DNA of 64,000 nt from Lycium barbarum (GCF_019175385.1 NC_083338.1:68766712-68830711); one strand, 5' to 3'. Shown: positions 22,649 through 35,483, counted from the first letter of the stretch. Translations and numbers: made by a program. Notes: a model not told the origin generated them from the letters alone.

Positions 22649-25600
22649 TGTCACACCCTAATCTCCCTAGGGTGTGATAGGCACCCGACCCTTACTTAGG
22701 ACCGAGCGAACCCTCTGACTCTTGATACACACATAACTTCTTTGGACTTTTAAATCAAATAAGCATGAAATACATATTAAGGCTTTCATAAATTTTCTTT
22801 TTCTTTGTTTATCAAATCCAACAAAATCTGTAATCAAATAGAACTTATATCATAACACAAAATGACACATCGACTGATGGAGCCGCTCACAGAACTGACA
22901 ACCAATACCCACGACTCTGTCTGCAAAGTCTCTAACATTAATCAGACATCATAACACATATACTCTGACTCAGCAGCACTCCGGGAACTAGTGGAGCTTG
23001 CCAACTTCACCGGAACATCTTCTGTAATATCTTCCACTCATCTGGGTGTACCTGCGTGGCATGAAACGCAGCCCCCGAATAAAAGGGGGTCAGTACGGAA
23101 AATGTACTGAGCATGTAAGGCAAGAATTACAATAAAAGAGAATCATGGCTGAAACAGAGATTTACCGGGAACCAAGTATGAACTTTTAAAGCATCAAAAC
23201 ACTTGCCTTTTTAAAACGAAGATCATGTATGTCATCATCATAAATCATAAATGAAAGTCATGTATCATTATAATGCCGTGGAACGTACGACCCGATCCAT
23301 ATATCATAATGTATCAATATAATACCGTGGAACGTACAGCCCGATCCATATATCATAACATATCATGTATGCATAATGTGTCCCGGCCCTCTATTGAGGG
23401 ACTCGGTGGATAGAATCATGCATGTCAGAGTCATATACCATATATACATAACGTGTCCCGGCCCTCTATTACGGGTCTCGGTGAATAAAGTCATCATATG
23501 CCATCCTGGTTGCCATCCCCGTATCATCATATCATCATATACATATACATATAATGTGTCCCGGCCCGCAAGTGAGAGGGACTCGGTGAACAATGCAGTG
23601 GAATACGCACGAGAACATATCCTGGCCCGGGCTCAGTGAAAGACATACTGAGGCTTGCAAGAACAGAGTAGTTCGAAACCATATGCACATAAATCAAGAG
23701 TCGATAGACAAATATATTTACCGACACCTGAAGGCTCAGAAACAAGTTTCGGGTTAATCCGACTTAGTATAAGAAAGTTATGAGCGTTTGAAGTACAGAA
23801 CGTTCTACAAGCGTTTCAAAAGCCATTTTTGGAAAATCAGAGCCCTAATCATGTCAAGTACCTATCGGATATCGTTATGGATCAAATCAAATATAGCTTT
23901 TGGAATCATATGTACGTATCAAAATGTACCAAAGACTCGATGGCATAATCAAACGTGTTATCTTTTGAAAATCAAAACTTTAGTCATATCAATTATCTTT
24001 CGAATGCCATTCGGAAACATACAGAACTTTTACGAACGTTTCAAAGCAAATCTGAGATCTTTTTCGAAAGTTAGGGACATTAAAACTTACAGAACTCTTT
24101 TAGAAACAAAATTATTTATGCTCATCTCGTTATTTGATCATATAATAAGCTCGATCATACCAGACATACTTATATCAGAAGTGAATCAGAATCATAGACA
24201 ACCTCGGAAACATATCAAATAGATCCTTGGACATCATAGATACGCATCAAAATCATATGAAACAACTTATGGAAATCAAAGATATTGGCCATCCTAGTGG
24301 CTCTAAGAATAGGAATTTCTTTGAAATCATATATATACGTCATCTGCTCGTTTCATAAGGATCATGCCAAAAGAAAGAAAGGGTAAGCCTTACATACCTG
24401 TGCCACGCCTTATTAGCTATGCTTATTTATCCAAGCTTGCCATTCTACATTCAAGAAGATTTTACGTAATCATTAGATTCATCGACATATACTTGTCTTA
24501 GTCTTTCAAATGAATTCATTTATAGTCTACCGAAATTTCGGCAGCATCTCCCCTGTAAGTACAACATCCCCGAGAATCTAGCTCGGCCAATTTAACAACA
24601 ACAAACCCGAAAATTCAACTCAGCCAAATTATCAACAATAGTACCAACAATCATATCTCCAACTTCAACAATTGTTTCCAAATACATTCTAACATTAACA
24701 ATTCTTTCTACACAATCCGACGACATTCCATTTTTATTCAACTCAATCACATATATTCAAGCTAACACCAATGATCCCACATTAAAGTATTTGTCCGAAA
24801 TCATTCTAACATGATTCAAGAACACTCTAAACAATTCACACAATATTTGAACAACCCAATTAACATACTACTCTACCCGAAACCTTCCAAATTCCACAAG
24901 AACACTAACAACATATTTCCTTTCTTCCAAATTCATAAACTACATCTACAATCTATACTTTAGCAATATCATTCATTCTTATAATCATAAGAAACCATAA
25001 TAATATCACATTAACTTCTTCCATAATCCATGAACGATTAAAACTTCATTTCAAACCATTAAATCCTTATTTTACATCATAGAATCTTTCACAACAACAA
25101 TTAAAATACTAAGTAAAATCAATTCATCACATCTCACCCACATAGCTCCCATTCGGCCAACACTCCAACAAACATATTTTCATATATTTCATCCATTTCT
25201 TCACTCTACAACATATACAAATCATCCATCACATATGAAGAGAAGATTAAATATTACCTTTTCCACTTCACTTCTTCCTCGGCTAGAGTTGAAACTTGCA
25301 AGAACCAATGGCTTATTTGCTCGAAAAACCACTCTATGTTAAAAAGGACCTTCCATTTGGTGGAAATACTAGAAAAAAAATAATTTTTCTTGATCAATTT
25401 CCCATGGCTCCAATTTTGGCCATGGTGGCCGAATGCTTCTCCATTTTTCTTCTTCTTGAAACTTCATGAACTTGTGAGGAAATATTATGTCTTATTATTT
25501 TCTCCACCACTTATCTATATTTATAATTAAGTCCCTTAAATAAAAATGTGGACACATGGTCATGAGTGGGGCCCCCATCTATGGTACACGGCCAAAGTGG

Positions 25601-25842
25601 CCTTTTTCAAGAATTTTCTTGAATGTTATTTTTGTGAAATTCCCATTTTGCCCCTAGCCTTCCACAATATCACCATGAACCTCTTTGCGAATTTTCCTTT
25701 TTACCTTTATCCTTTCTCAATATTTCCATACTAATAATATTCATAACAACTTGTACATTAAAATAATTTTTGAAAGTGGTCTTACCCTTAACTTCCACGA
25801 CTATCTCGAAATATCCGAACGTACAAAATACGGGCTATAACA
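22649..25842 (-). repeat. 5' LTR of element A (right copy, 3194 bp)
   Basis: Partner of 6281-9480, with the same ends and modules. The terminal hairpin is perfect (10 bp). The 7-7-7 hairpin at 23090-23110 is intact here, unlike the left copy. GGAACGT-loop hairpins lie at 23275-23345 and GTGTCCCGGCCC units at about 23376-23640. Confidence 0.9.
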
Positions 25843-25847
25843 ACAAC

Positions 25848-25969
25848 TACCCACAATAACAATGCCTCACAGGGCCACAATATAATAGCAATAGAATTTG
25901 GCCACACACGACCCAAAAGCATAAAAGGAAAACATACATACCTTATAATCTTGACGTCTCATCTTGGAT
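25848..25969 (-). mobile_element. 3' untranslated segment of the chromovirus
   Basis: Short non-coding stretch after the pol stop, resembling 14800-14900 of the inner element (GCCTCACAGGGCCA). It joins 6206-6280 once element A is removed. Confidence 0.7.
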
Positions 25970-27420
25970 CTATTCCAAGGGCTGAAACAAATGCGTGTAT
26001 CTGGATCGCATACTTTCTTCCGCTTCCCATGTCATTTCCTCTCGTTTACTGCTTCTCCATAGAACCTTAACTGAGGCCACTTCTTTATTTCTAAGCCTCC
26101 GTACTTGCCTATCTAGTATGGCAATGGGAACTTCTTCATAAGTCAACTTTTCCGTCACTTGCACATCACTTACTGGCACGATTGTAGTAGGATGTCCAAC
26201 ACATTTTCAAAGCATCGAGACATGGAAAACTGGATGGACTGACTCCAAATCCGGAGGTAAATCTAACTCATAGGCCACCTTGCCTACCTTTCGTACAATC
26301 TCATAAGGTCCAATGTATCGGGGACTAAGCTTCCCCTTTTTGCCAAATCTCATTACACCTTTCATCGGTGACACTTTCAAGAATACCCAATCTTTCACTT
26401 GGAACTCTAAGTCTCTTCAACGATTATCCGCATAGGACTTTTGACGACTTTGGGCTGCTAACAATCGATCTTGTATGAGCTTGACTTTCTCGATGGCTTG
26501 CTGGACCAAGTCCGGCCCTATCAATTTTGTCTCTCTTGTTTCAAACCACCCAATTGGGGATCTACACTTTCGCCCATATAAAGCTTCATACGATGCCATT
26601 TGAATGCTAGAATGATAACTGTTATTGTAAGCAGATTCAATGAGGGGCAAATGATCATCCCAATTACCTCCAAAATCTATCATACATGCCCGTAACATAT
26701 CTTCCAGAGTCTGAATGGTGCGTTCAGCTTGCCCATCGGTCTGCGGGTGAAATGTCGTGCTAAGGCTCACTTGGGTCCCTAGACCCTCTTGGAAAGACTT
26801 CCGAAAATTGGCTGTAAACTGAGTTCCTCTATATGAGATAATAGATACTGGAACACCGTGGAGTCTCACTATCTCTTTAAGATAAAGCTTTGCATAATCT
26901 TCCGCCATAAACGTCGTTCTGACTGGTAAGAATTGAGCTGACTTGGTGAGTCTATCCACAATCACCCATATGGAATCATACTTATGTCGAGAATGGGGTA
27001 AAACTGTAATGAAATCCATGTTAATCACTTCCCACTTCCAAGTTGGGATTTCTATAGCTTGCAACAATCAACTCGGCTTTTGGTGCTCGATTTTCACTTG
27101 TTGACAATTGGGACATTGAGCTACGAATTCCGCTATATCTTTCTTCATCCAATTCCACCAATATACAGACTTAAGATCATGATACATTTTCGTCGCACCG
27201 GGGTGAACAAAATAGCGGGAACAATGAGCTTTCCTCAATATCTGGTGGCGTAGACCTGCCACATTGGGAACACATAATCTGCCCCGACATCGGAGAACTC
27301 CGTCTCCTGAAAGCTTAAATGGTGACTCCTCTTTCTGAGGAAGTGTATCTCTGTAATGCCTTAGCATGGAATCCTCGTATTGTCTCTCTTTCACTTCTGC
27401 TACTAGCGACGAGACTGCTG
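25970..27420 (-). pseudogene. Integrase and chromodomain tail of the chromovirus pol
   Basis: Read from high to low coordinates, this holds the zinc-binding domain (KAHCSRYFVHPGATKMYHDL ... CPNCQQVK, about 27330-27080), then the catalytic core with the first Asp in INMDFITVLP and the Glu in [10 protein letters not shown]. The second catalytic Asp, normally in SDRGTQF, is Tyr here (SYRGTQF, codon 26831-26833). A GPY/F-type segment follows ([14 protein letters not shown], about 26310), then the chromodomain tail (SVKVLWRSSKREEMTWEAEE) ending at the natural stop 25970. In-frame stops lie at 27068-27070, 26417-26419 and 26207-26209, and a frameshift near 27440 separates it from RNase H. The family enzyme inserts cDNA into chromosomes. 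This copy is doubly dead, by stops and by loss of an active-site residue. Confidence 0.88.
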
Positions 27421-29265
27421 AATTCTGGATAGTAGTTCCCTTGTTGCGTCCACTACTCGAACTCCTAGACTAGCTAGCTGCTGAAGCTCACGGGCCATTT
27501 CCCTCTTCTCGGGTCGTACATCACACAAACTTCCCATAGATCTGCAGCTAAGAGCATCAGCCACAACATTTGCCTTTCCGGGGTGATATAAGATATCAAC
27601 ATCATAATCCTTTAGCAATTCCAACCATCGTCGTTGCCGTAAATTCAACTCTTTCTGCTTGAAGATGTATTGAAGACTCTTATGATCGGTATAAATATAC
27701 ACATGGACACCATATAAATAATGTCTCCATATCTTTAACGCATGAACCACTGCGGCCAATTCTAAATCATGGGTTGGATAATTCTGCTCATGTTTCCGTA
27801 ATTGCCTTGAAGCATACGCGATTACTTTACCATGTTGCATCAATACATAGCCTTACCCAACACCAGAAGCATCGCAATAAACAACATATCCTTCCAATCC
27901 CTATGGAAGTGTCAAGACTGGGGCGGAAGTCAACCTACTTTTCAACTCTTAGAAGCTACGTTCACAAGCATCGGTCCATTGAAACCTTGCCGATTTCTGG
28001 GTCAACTTTGTTAGCGGTGCAGAAATAGAAGAAAAATCCTCAACAAATCTCCTGTAGTAACCTGCTAAGCCCAGAAAGCTACGAACCTCCGTAGGAGTTG
28101 TGGGCTTTGGCCAAGTCTTCACGGCCTCAAACTTTTGACTATCCACTCGAATACCATCAGCTGCCACAATATGCCCCAGAAATGCCACTGAGTTCAACCA
28201 AAACTCGCATTTGGAAAACTTTGCAAACAATTCTCGAGCTCGAAGAACTCCGAGGAAATTACACAAATGATCCGCATGTTTTACCTCGGATCTGGAATAC
28301 ACAAAGATATCGTCGATAAATACGATCACAAATAAATCCAGGAAAGGCCTGAACACATTATTCATCAAATCCATAAACACTATCGGTGCATTAGTTAGCC
28401 CAAATGACATTACCCGGAACTCAAAATGACCATATCTTGTTCTGAAGGCTGTCTTAGGGATATCTTTCTCCCTAACTCTCACTTGATGATACCCGGACCT
28501 CAAATCAAACTTTGAAAACCATTTGGCACCTTGCAATTGATCAAATAAATCATCAATCCTCGGAAGAGGATATTTATTCTTAATCGTCACTTTATTCAAT
28601 TGTCGATAATCAATGCACATTCTCAAGGAGCCATCTTTCTTTCGGACAAACAATACGGGTGCTCCCCACGGGGATGAACTAGGCCTAATAAAGCCTTTAT
28701 CAAGCAGGTCTTTCAATTGCTCCTTTAATTCTTTCAATTCCGCAGGTGCCATTCTATAGGGAGGAATAGATATAGGCATAGTGCCTAGCAACACATCAAT
28801 GGAAAAATCAATCTCCCGCTCGGGAGGAAGGCCTGGAAGCTCTTCCGGGAACACATCCGGGAATTCATTCACTACAGGAACTAACTGAAGAGTCGACGAT
28901 TCAGCTTCTACATCTTGAACCCGGACTAGATGGTAGATGCACCCTTTTCTGATCATTTTCCTTGCCTTTAAATAGGAAATAAACCTACCTTTTGGTGACG
29001 CCGTATTCCCTTTCCATTCCAAGACTGGTTCTCTCAAAAATTGGAAACGAACCATTTTCATTCTACAATCAACATCGGCATAACAAGAAACCAACCAATC
29101 CATGCCCATAATAACATCAAAATCCACCATTTCTAACTCATGCAAGTCAATCATAGTACGACAATCACAAATAACAATTACACAATTTCTATATACCCGG
29201 CTAGCTATTATCGATTCACCCACGGGTGTAGACACCTCAAAAGGTTTAATCGACTCCAGTTCGAC
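27403..29265 (-). pseudogene. Protease end, reverse transcriptase and RNase H of the chromovirus pol
   Basis: The long open frame 29235-27949 (428 codons) carries the rest of the protease (DVIMGMDWL) and a complete-looking [34 protein letters not shown] with the first catalytic Asp, FGLTNAP, and the active site FIDDIFVYS near 28315. RNase H follows with [28 protein letters not shown] and the tail NVVADALS, ending near 27560. Stops occur at 27949-27951 and twice more before 27843 (after TLP, and after DASGVG). The family protein copies element RNA into DNA inside cytoplasmic particles. The RT part is among the best preserved coding segments of the window, but it is not expressible as one protein. 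Confidence 0.9.
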
Positions 29266-30746
29266 TCAAAATCGACCCGCAACATACGGAGTAACATATG
29301 ACAATGTGGAGCCCGGATCAATCAAAGCATAGACATCATGAAATAATACCGATAATGTACCTGTAACCACGTCCGGAGAAGAATCAAGATCTTGGCATCT
29401 AGCCAAAGCATAAACACGGTGCTGAGGACCGCTAGAACTGGAAACGCTCCCTCTGCCTCTACCATGGCCGACTAGCGCATGTGAACCTGGCCCCATAGGG
29501 CGTACAGATGTTGAAGATCCGGCTACCGACCCTGAAGGCTGGGTCCTACCTCTACCATGAACTGAGGGGCAATCACGCATAATATAGCCTGGTCGACCAC
29601 ATGAATAGCAAACATCTAAAACCAATCGGCATCGACCCCAATGCAACTTCCCACACTGGGAACATCGTGGTGCGGATGGCCTTGCCTGACCCGAATCATC
29701 TCTAAACTGAGACCTCAAAAAACTCTGGCTCGGCTCGGAACGAGTAGATCTATCGAATCTCTGGCCTGAAAACCGTGGAGGCACACTAGTCATAGAATAG
29801 CCTGAGTGCCTGGAAATCTACTGTCTGTGCCCACCTCTAAACTCACTCATTGGGCCTGAAGATCTTGCCCTCTTGCTATGGCCCCTATCCTGCTCGCGTT
29901 CACTCCTCTACTATTGTAAACTTTCTTCTAAGTTCTGAGCAAGAGCCTGAATGCGTGCAATATCCATATTGTCCTGAAGGGACGCGGTCAAACACCTATC
30001 CATCAAATGCAGCCCTATGCCTTTCACAAATAGGTGCACCCGGTCACCCATGTCGGCTACCATGGCCGAAGCATACCTAGCCAAAGAATTAAAGCGGAGA
30101 CTATACTCTAGAGCACTCATGCTACCTTGCCTCAAATTTAAGAACTTACCGGCTCTAGCTCGCCGAACTTCTGGAGGCATATAGTTTCGGAAGAAAGCAT
30201 CAACAAACTCTTGCCATACCGGGGGAGGTGCATTGGCTCCCTGTGAAGCCATCCAAACCGTATACCATTGGATCGAGACATTTCTCAATCTATACGACGC
30301 TAACTCCACCGACTCGGTGTCCGAAGCATGTATCAATCGAAGCGTCCTCAACATACCATCAATGAAGTCCTGAGGGACCTCCTCTGTCTTTGACCCAAAG
30401 AATTTCAGAGGGTTTAAAGTAATGAAATCACGGGCTCTTGCACTAACAGCCCTGTCACCCTACCCTGTACTTTGCCGTTGAGTCTGAGCAGCAACCAATT
30501 GAGTAAGAAAATGTAAGGCCTCTTTCACATCTTGGCCCGAAGCATCTGGGGAAGGAGCTGGAGGTGCTTGAGCTGGGGCTAAGGATCCCTAACGCTCCTC
30601 TAATATAGGTACTGAACGGGAGGACTGATATTGAGCCGCACTCTGGACTCACTTTCCTCTACTACCGGTGGCAGTGCTCTTTCAGCCCGCGTTTGTGCCA
30701 CCGTCTTGCCCTTTTGGGCTGCTGTAGCCTTTCTCTTTACAGACAT
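29266..30746 (-). pseudogene. Gag and protease start of the chromovirus
   Basis: The start at 30746 (MSVKRKATAAQKGKTVAQT) parallels the inner element's gag start. The N-terminal part has a frame break and stops between 30450 and 30650. The capsid-type domain is well preserved at 30354-29911 (SYRLRNVSIQWYTVW, FRNYMPPEVRRARAGKFLNL). A Ser/Arg-rich region follows, with stops at 29911-29913 and 29818-29820. The zinc knuckle reads CYSCGRPGYIMRDC: its His is replaced by Tyr (codon 29584-29586, a one-base C-to-T change). The protease active-site region LIDPGSTLSYVTP follows, and a TGA at 29266-29268 interrupts the frame into pol. Gag would form the particle and bind RNA; this copy is inactive. Confidence 0.88.
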
Positions 30747-30940
30747 TTCTGAAATACACAACACATGATTAAGGGACAAGAATTTCTTATATCATAGCGC
30801 TATCGCCCGATTTTCATGAAGAAAGAAGGTCATTCATTCCTAAAATGTCTGTAGCTTCTTGTTTATAAGTGTGGCGCGCAACACACCCATAACTATGACT
30901 ATACTAGACACGGCTCGTAGACACACCCTAGGACCGAACT
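30747..30940 (-). mobile_element. 5' leader of the chromovirus with a GCGCGC-loop hairpin
   Basis: The untranslated leader between the primer site and gag. At 30858-30897 is the counterpart of the hairpins in A, E3 and the inner element. Its inner stem is GTGTG/CACAC with the 8-nt loop TTGCGCGC (palindrome 30874-30879), while the outer arms have decayed. It starts 44 nt past the primer site, the same spacing as in the other elements. Confidence 0.6.
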
Positions 30941-30952
30941 GCTCTGATACCA
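30941..30952 (-). other. Primer binding site, tRNA-iMet type (chromovirus)
   Basis: On the minus strand TGGTATCAGAGC lies 4 nt after the 5' LTR end. Confidence 0.9.
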
Positions 30953-30956
30953 CTTT

Positions 30957-33536
30957 TGTCACGACCCGTCTATGGGGCCACGACGAGCGCCCGGTGCTAG
31001 CCTACCCGGGCACCCCTTGGCTTACACTTATACTTACATCTAGGTGAGCCACATAATGAAACCTACATTTCTACTAATCATTCATGCTAGTCCCATTGGA
31101 TGACAATGCTTTTATATCATCATTGGCATTTATGCCGCATCAATGTACATAAGCCGACAAGGTTATCAAAATGATATACAACATATAGGTCGACTGGGCC
31201 AGACATATCTAACCATATACACATGACTACGAGCCTCTAAGGAGAGTATAACATATCACATAAGCGGGACAGGACCCCGCTATGCCCATAATTATATACA
31301 CAAAAGAATGAGTACCCAAAAGTTATAGCTCCGAATGAAGTGGAGCTCTGCTATGCAGTCTCTAAGAATGTAGCTACGAATCAAGTCTGTCTCCCTATGC
31401 ACCTGGGGGCATGACACAGCGTCCACAAACAAAAGGACGTCAGTATGAAGAATGTACTGAGTATGTAAAGCATGATCAATATCAATATAGAAGCATAATA
31501 AGCAACAGAAGAAATACCACAGGGCGGGAGATGATGATATCATCATCATAGGCACTTACTTGCCTTTCGTAGGACTTTCCATTTCTAATGCGTATTTACG
31601 TACATACATCCATACCCGTATTCGTTCCATATATGTACTCGTATTCATATACATGCCCTTATTCACATTTATATCGTATCATATTCGTATTCCTTCACAT
31701 ATCTATATCATATACATCATCATATCATAAACATAGTATTTACATAGCATACTCGACCATGCAGGATTGGTGTTTCATACATACTTGGCCAACCAAGGCT
31801 CAAGGTTACTCATACTCTGCCCTACCAAGGCTTCAGGGTTATATCTACCTTGCCCTAGCAAGGCGTCAGGGTTACATCTACCTGGCCCTACCAAGGCGTC
31901 AGGGTTATCCGTACCATCTGTAGAGGTGTGCGCGCATTACGTAATCATATACATACTTATTTACATATCTTACCCGGCCTCATAAGCTCGGGGTTCCATA
32001 ATAGTCATACATAAATACATATACATAATAGCTCATAAGCATCTTTACTATTTACATCATTATCATAATCGTCATCAACATCATTATTACTGTTATCGTC
32101 ATTCATCACATTTATCTTTATAGGCTTACTCGTCATGCGAGGGATTTAGTACAATCGTGGCGTATCAAGAATCGTGAGCTTACTAGCACAGAAGATCAAA
32201 TCATTTGAAGGATATCATAGTCTCATAGAAGATTTAGATATTTGGCCAAAGAACCATGCCTTATGAAAGAAGGGTTAGCCTTACATACCTTTTCCGTTCA
32301 ACTATTCTACACTTGCGCTTTCTCCTCCAATGCTAGCGTTTCCACCTTCATTAAAGTCATATTATCATTAGAATCGATAGCTGGCATATATGTCTAAAGC
32401 TAGAGAAAATCGGAATGCATCTCCTCTATTTATACAACATTCCGCCATAACGTATATCAACTCCCAAACGTCATTAATACATTCACAATTCCATAACAAT
32501 AATCATTATTCATCCACATTATCCACATTTCTAGACTTACTTCCAATTACTCATATCCATGGCTATAACACACAACTATGTCCATTCACGTACATTGCTC
32601 GTCTCATGTTCTCAACATCATTTATAACATATTTACATCACAATACATCAAGAATCATAACTCAAATCAAACTATTTCTCAAAATGGCACTATTCCACAT
32701 TCATGACCCATTTTGCCATACCTTTCTACAATCAAAGTATTTCAACTCTTACATACCTTAAACAACATAGAAATATCATGAATCTTACCTTATATGTCAT
32801 AGGAACAAGCCTTGGTTGATAATACTCCACTTGAGCAAAAACCCTAGTTTACCTCCATGAGATTTCTTGACTTTGAATGATTTTTGATGGTTTTCTTACA
32901 CTTGATTCACTTGGTTTATGTTGTTGATCACCAAATATCCTTGAATTCTTGTGGAATATATGTAGAGAGATGTTTTAGAGAGAATAGGTGTGATGTAGAA
33001 ATGAAATGAAATATAACTTGGCCCCTTCATTTATTGAGCAGAAATCTGCCCGACCGTATATACGGACCAATATACGGTCCGTATGTCTGGACGTATATTT
33101 GGTCCAGAAACTTTTGCCTTTCTGGGCTGATTATACGGTCCCAAACATATGGACCGTATAATTTATACGGCCAGTATGTTTGGCCGTATAACCCCCAGTG
33201 ATTCCGAAGTTCGTTTCGTCGATTCGTTTGATCTCCAATCCTTATGGAACCTTCTTAACACCTGTTCAACACTTCAATACCAATCTAAGGGACGTTATCA
33301 CTCCCCTCCAAGACATCATTAAAGCTTCATTAACTCGTTACTCGTATATTCTTTTCCGATACTCATCGTATGCCTTGCCTTCTCTTGGCCAGCTCTCTCG
33401 TCTAGCATCGTATGCCTTCGAAATCTCACTTAAGGCCATCAATTTTCATTTCTTACTCATGGAAATATCGTATACTCGTACTCCTCACTAATTCATTTAC
33501 TTGAGAAACAACGGAGGATTTTTTCGAGGTGTAACA
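30957..33536 (-). repeat. 5' LTR of the chromovirus (2580 bp)
   Basis: On the minus strand it starts TGTTACACCTCG and ends GGGTCGTGACA. The U5 end folds as a 10-bp stem including G-U pairs around a 7-nt loop (30958-30984). The 7-7-7 hairpin is at 31440-31460, and tandem CCAAGGC-TCAGGGTTA repeats lie at about 31785-31915. A GTATGTAAGG-like donor is near 32288. U3 has a short palindrome array (33050-33200) next to a TATA-like CAATAAATG. It is the same family as the LTR at 20-6205. Confidence 0.9.
31785..31915 (-). repeat. Tandem repeats CTACCAAGGC-TCAGGGTTA
   Basis: Four or five imperfect units of about 30-36 bp with core CCAAGGC(G/T)TCA(G/A)GGTTA lie in the LTR. The LTR at 20-6205 has two related units at 5365-5420 in the opposite orientation, consistent with shared family and opposite strand. 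Confidence 0.7.
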
Positions 33537-33541
33537 ACATA

Positions 33542-35483
33542 GTACATATGTCATCACAGCGCATATATCATCACATCATAATCCTCATCGTTAACCCGCG
33601 TCCGGGTAACCATCATATGCCACCCACTAGTGGTGATCATGTACGGACTTCTAGGCACGGTGTATACATAGCAGCCCATCTTAACGGTGACATGTCCGGC
33701 CATTTAGGCACGGTGTAATCATAAGCATCCCGCATTAGCGGTGACATGTCCGGCCATCTAGGCACGGTGTAATCATATCATCATATACCCATCATAACTC
33801 AACCTTTTCATACATAGCATAGGTAGGTTATAAACTTACATTATTGATCATCTCATAGACATATCTTGACTTATCATCATTATACATTTATCATTAAGAG
33901 CATACACTAGAGTTTGGAGGCAATTATGGCTATGTCGGGGTGACATAAGGTCGTGAACCCCCGATTATATTATGGAGTAATCGTCAACATCATATCTCAC
34001 CTTGAAGGAACTAACAATTTAAGGTGAGTGTACGCAAACACAAGCATCGATGAAAACTTACTTAGAATTATTAGCTTCATGGACATCTTACAATACACTA
34101 GGATTCCTCATACTTATATTCATCATCATCATTATCATGCTCGTATCATATTTCCTTTCTTAATCATGTGCGTATGCAGCTTTGTATATTCATGGACTCA
34201 TAGTCTCTATCGCGTAGAATGATCAAGGAGAATTAAGAAGATTCATGCCTTAGAAGGAAAGGATTAGCCTTACATACCTTTTTCGTATAACTAATCTATC
34301 GCTTGCTTGCTCTCCTTCAATGCCCATGTTTCTACCTTCAAGAGAAGTCGCATGAACATTAGCTAATCGATTACTTGAACGTACTTACTAAAGCTAAAGA
34401 AAATTGGGCAGCATTTCCTTTGTTTATACAACTTTTCCCCATATCATAATGTCGTTCATAACATACTTACAATCACAACATACCAATATTCATAATTCAC
34501 CCCAAATTACTACTCAACAATCACACTATTCACTCATTCATGACCCATTTCCTGTATCTTCTACAATCCATGTGTTTCAACTTTTCAACTACCTTAAATA
34601 ACATGTAGATACCATAAAAATTACCTTAGTTGTGTAGAAATAAGCTTTGGGTGGAAATACTTCACTTGAGCAAAACCCTAGTTTCACTTTCCATGGAATT
34701 TCTTGACTTGGATGACTTTGATGTGTTTCTCACACTTAGTTTTGTTGATTTGATGAAGTAGATCATCAATTTCTCATGAATTAGTGTATATTGAGTGTGT
34801 GGAAGGTTCTAGAGAATTCTTGAGTTGTGTAGAAGAAGAATGAAATGAAATTAATGTGTTGAAGTCCTTATATCAACTTTTAAACTGTCCCGACGAGATT
34901 CTACGGACACTTATACGGTTTGTATAAATTTATACGGTCCGTATAAATTTATACGGTCTGTATAAGTGACCGTGAAACTGCTCCAGTGATCATCCCATTC
35001 TGTGTTGATTTCACGGCACATTATACGGTCCGTATAAGTGACCGTGAAATCACCCCCCTCCACAACTTCATTTTGTGACAATCCTACGGTATATTATATG
35101 GACCGTATAACATTATACGGATCGTATAATCGACCGTATAACTCATCCTTTCACTGATCTTTTTCTTGTCACTTCATTTGATCTCCAATACTTAGGGAGC
35201 CTTCTTAGCACTTGTTTACCACTTCATTAACAATCTAAGGGATGTTATAACTCTTCTCCAAAGCACCGTTTAATTATCATTAACTCGTTACTCGTAATTT
35301 CTTTCCGATACACATCGTATGCCTTGCCTTTTCTCGGCAAACCTTCTTCCCTTACATCAAGTGTCTTTGAATCTCGATTAGGATCCTCAAATGCTATTTC
35401 TTACTTATTGAAACATCGTATACGTCGTGCCTTTTTCTAGCCTATTCACTGTACGTTAATGGGAAATTTTCCGAGGTGTAACA
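33542..35483 (-). mobile_element. Fragment of an older minus-strand LTR (insertion host)
   Basis: The right-hand part of an LTR ending (element sense: starting) TGTTACACCTCGG at 35483. It contains about 66-bp tandem repeats (33650-33770, ACATGTCCGGCCAT-TAGGCACGGTGTAATC), a donor-like GTATGTAAGG near 34275, a TATA-like box near 34870 and a U3 array of TTATACGGTCCGTATAA palindromes (34905-35125). The chromovirus inserted into it, and its other part must be left of the window. No coding sequence. Confidence 0.75.

Larger units (their letters stand above)
6281..25842 (-). mobile_element. Element A: non-autonomous LTR retrotransposon, itself interrupted
   Basis: Two matching LTRs (6281-9480 and 22649-25842) in the same orientation are flanked by ACAAC on both outer sides (6276-6280 and 25843-25847). 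On the minus strand the order is 5' LTR, primer site, internal region, polypurine tract, 3' LTR. Without the nested inner element (11928-21381) the internal region is about 3.7 kb. It has no recognisable gag or pol, but it contains a 5S rRNA-derived segment and a GCGCGC-loop hairpin. It inserted into the autonomous chromovirus close to that element's 3' end. The two LTRs look nearly identical, so the insertion is recent. Element E3 is a relative with a shorter internal region. Confidence 0.9.
25843..33536 (-). mobile_element. Autonomous-type chromovirus (Ty3/gypsy), decayed; 5' LTR plus body
   Basis: On the minus strand the order is 5' LTR (30957-33536), primer site, GCGCGC hairpin, gag, protease, RT, RNase H, integrase and chromodomain tail, ending at 25970. 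Sequence continues across the element A insertion to 6206. Its 3' LTR must lie off the left edge, beyond the plus-strand insertion at 20-6205. The domain order with integrase last, the chromodomain-like tail, the initiator-Met primer and the LTR of about 2.6 kb fit the Tekay/Del group of chromoviruses (clade is an inference). About a dozen stops or frameshifts inactivate it. ACATA (33537-33541) is the presumed right target duplication. Confidence 0.88.

Noticed and set aside
31588..31923. 111-codon frame with repeated ALPRRQGY units
   Set aside because: It reads the tandem DNA repeat antisense to the LTR.
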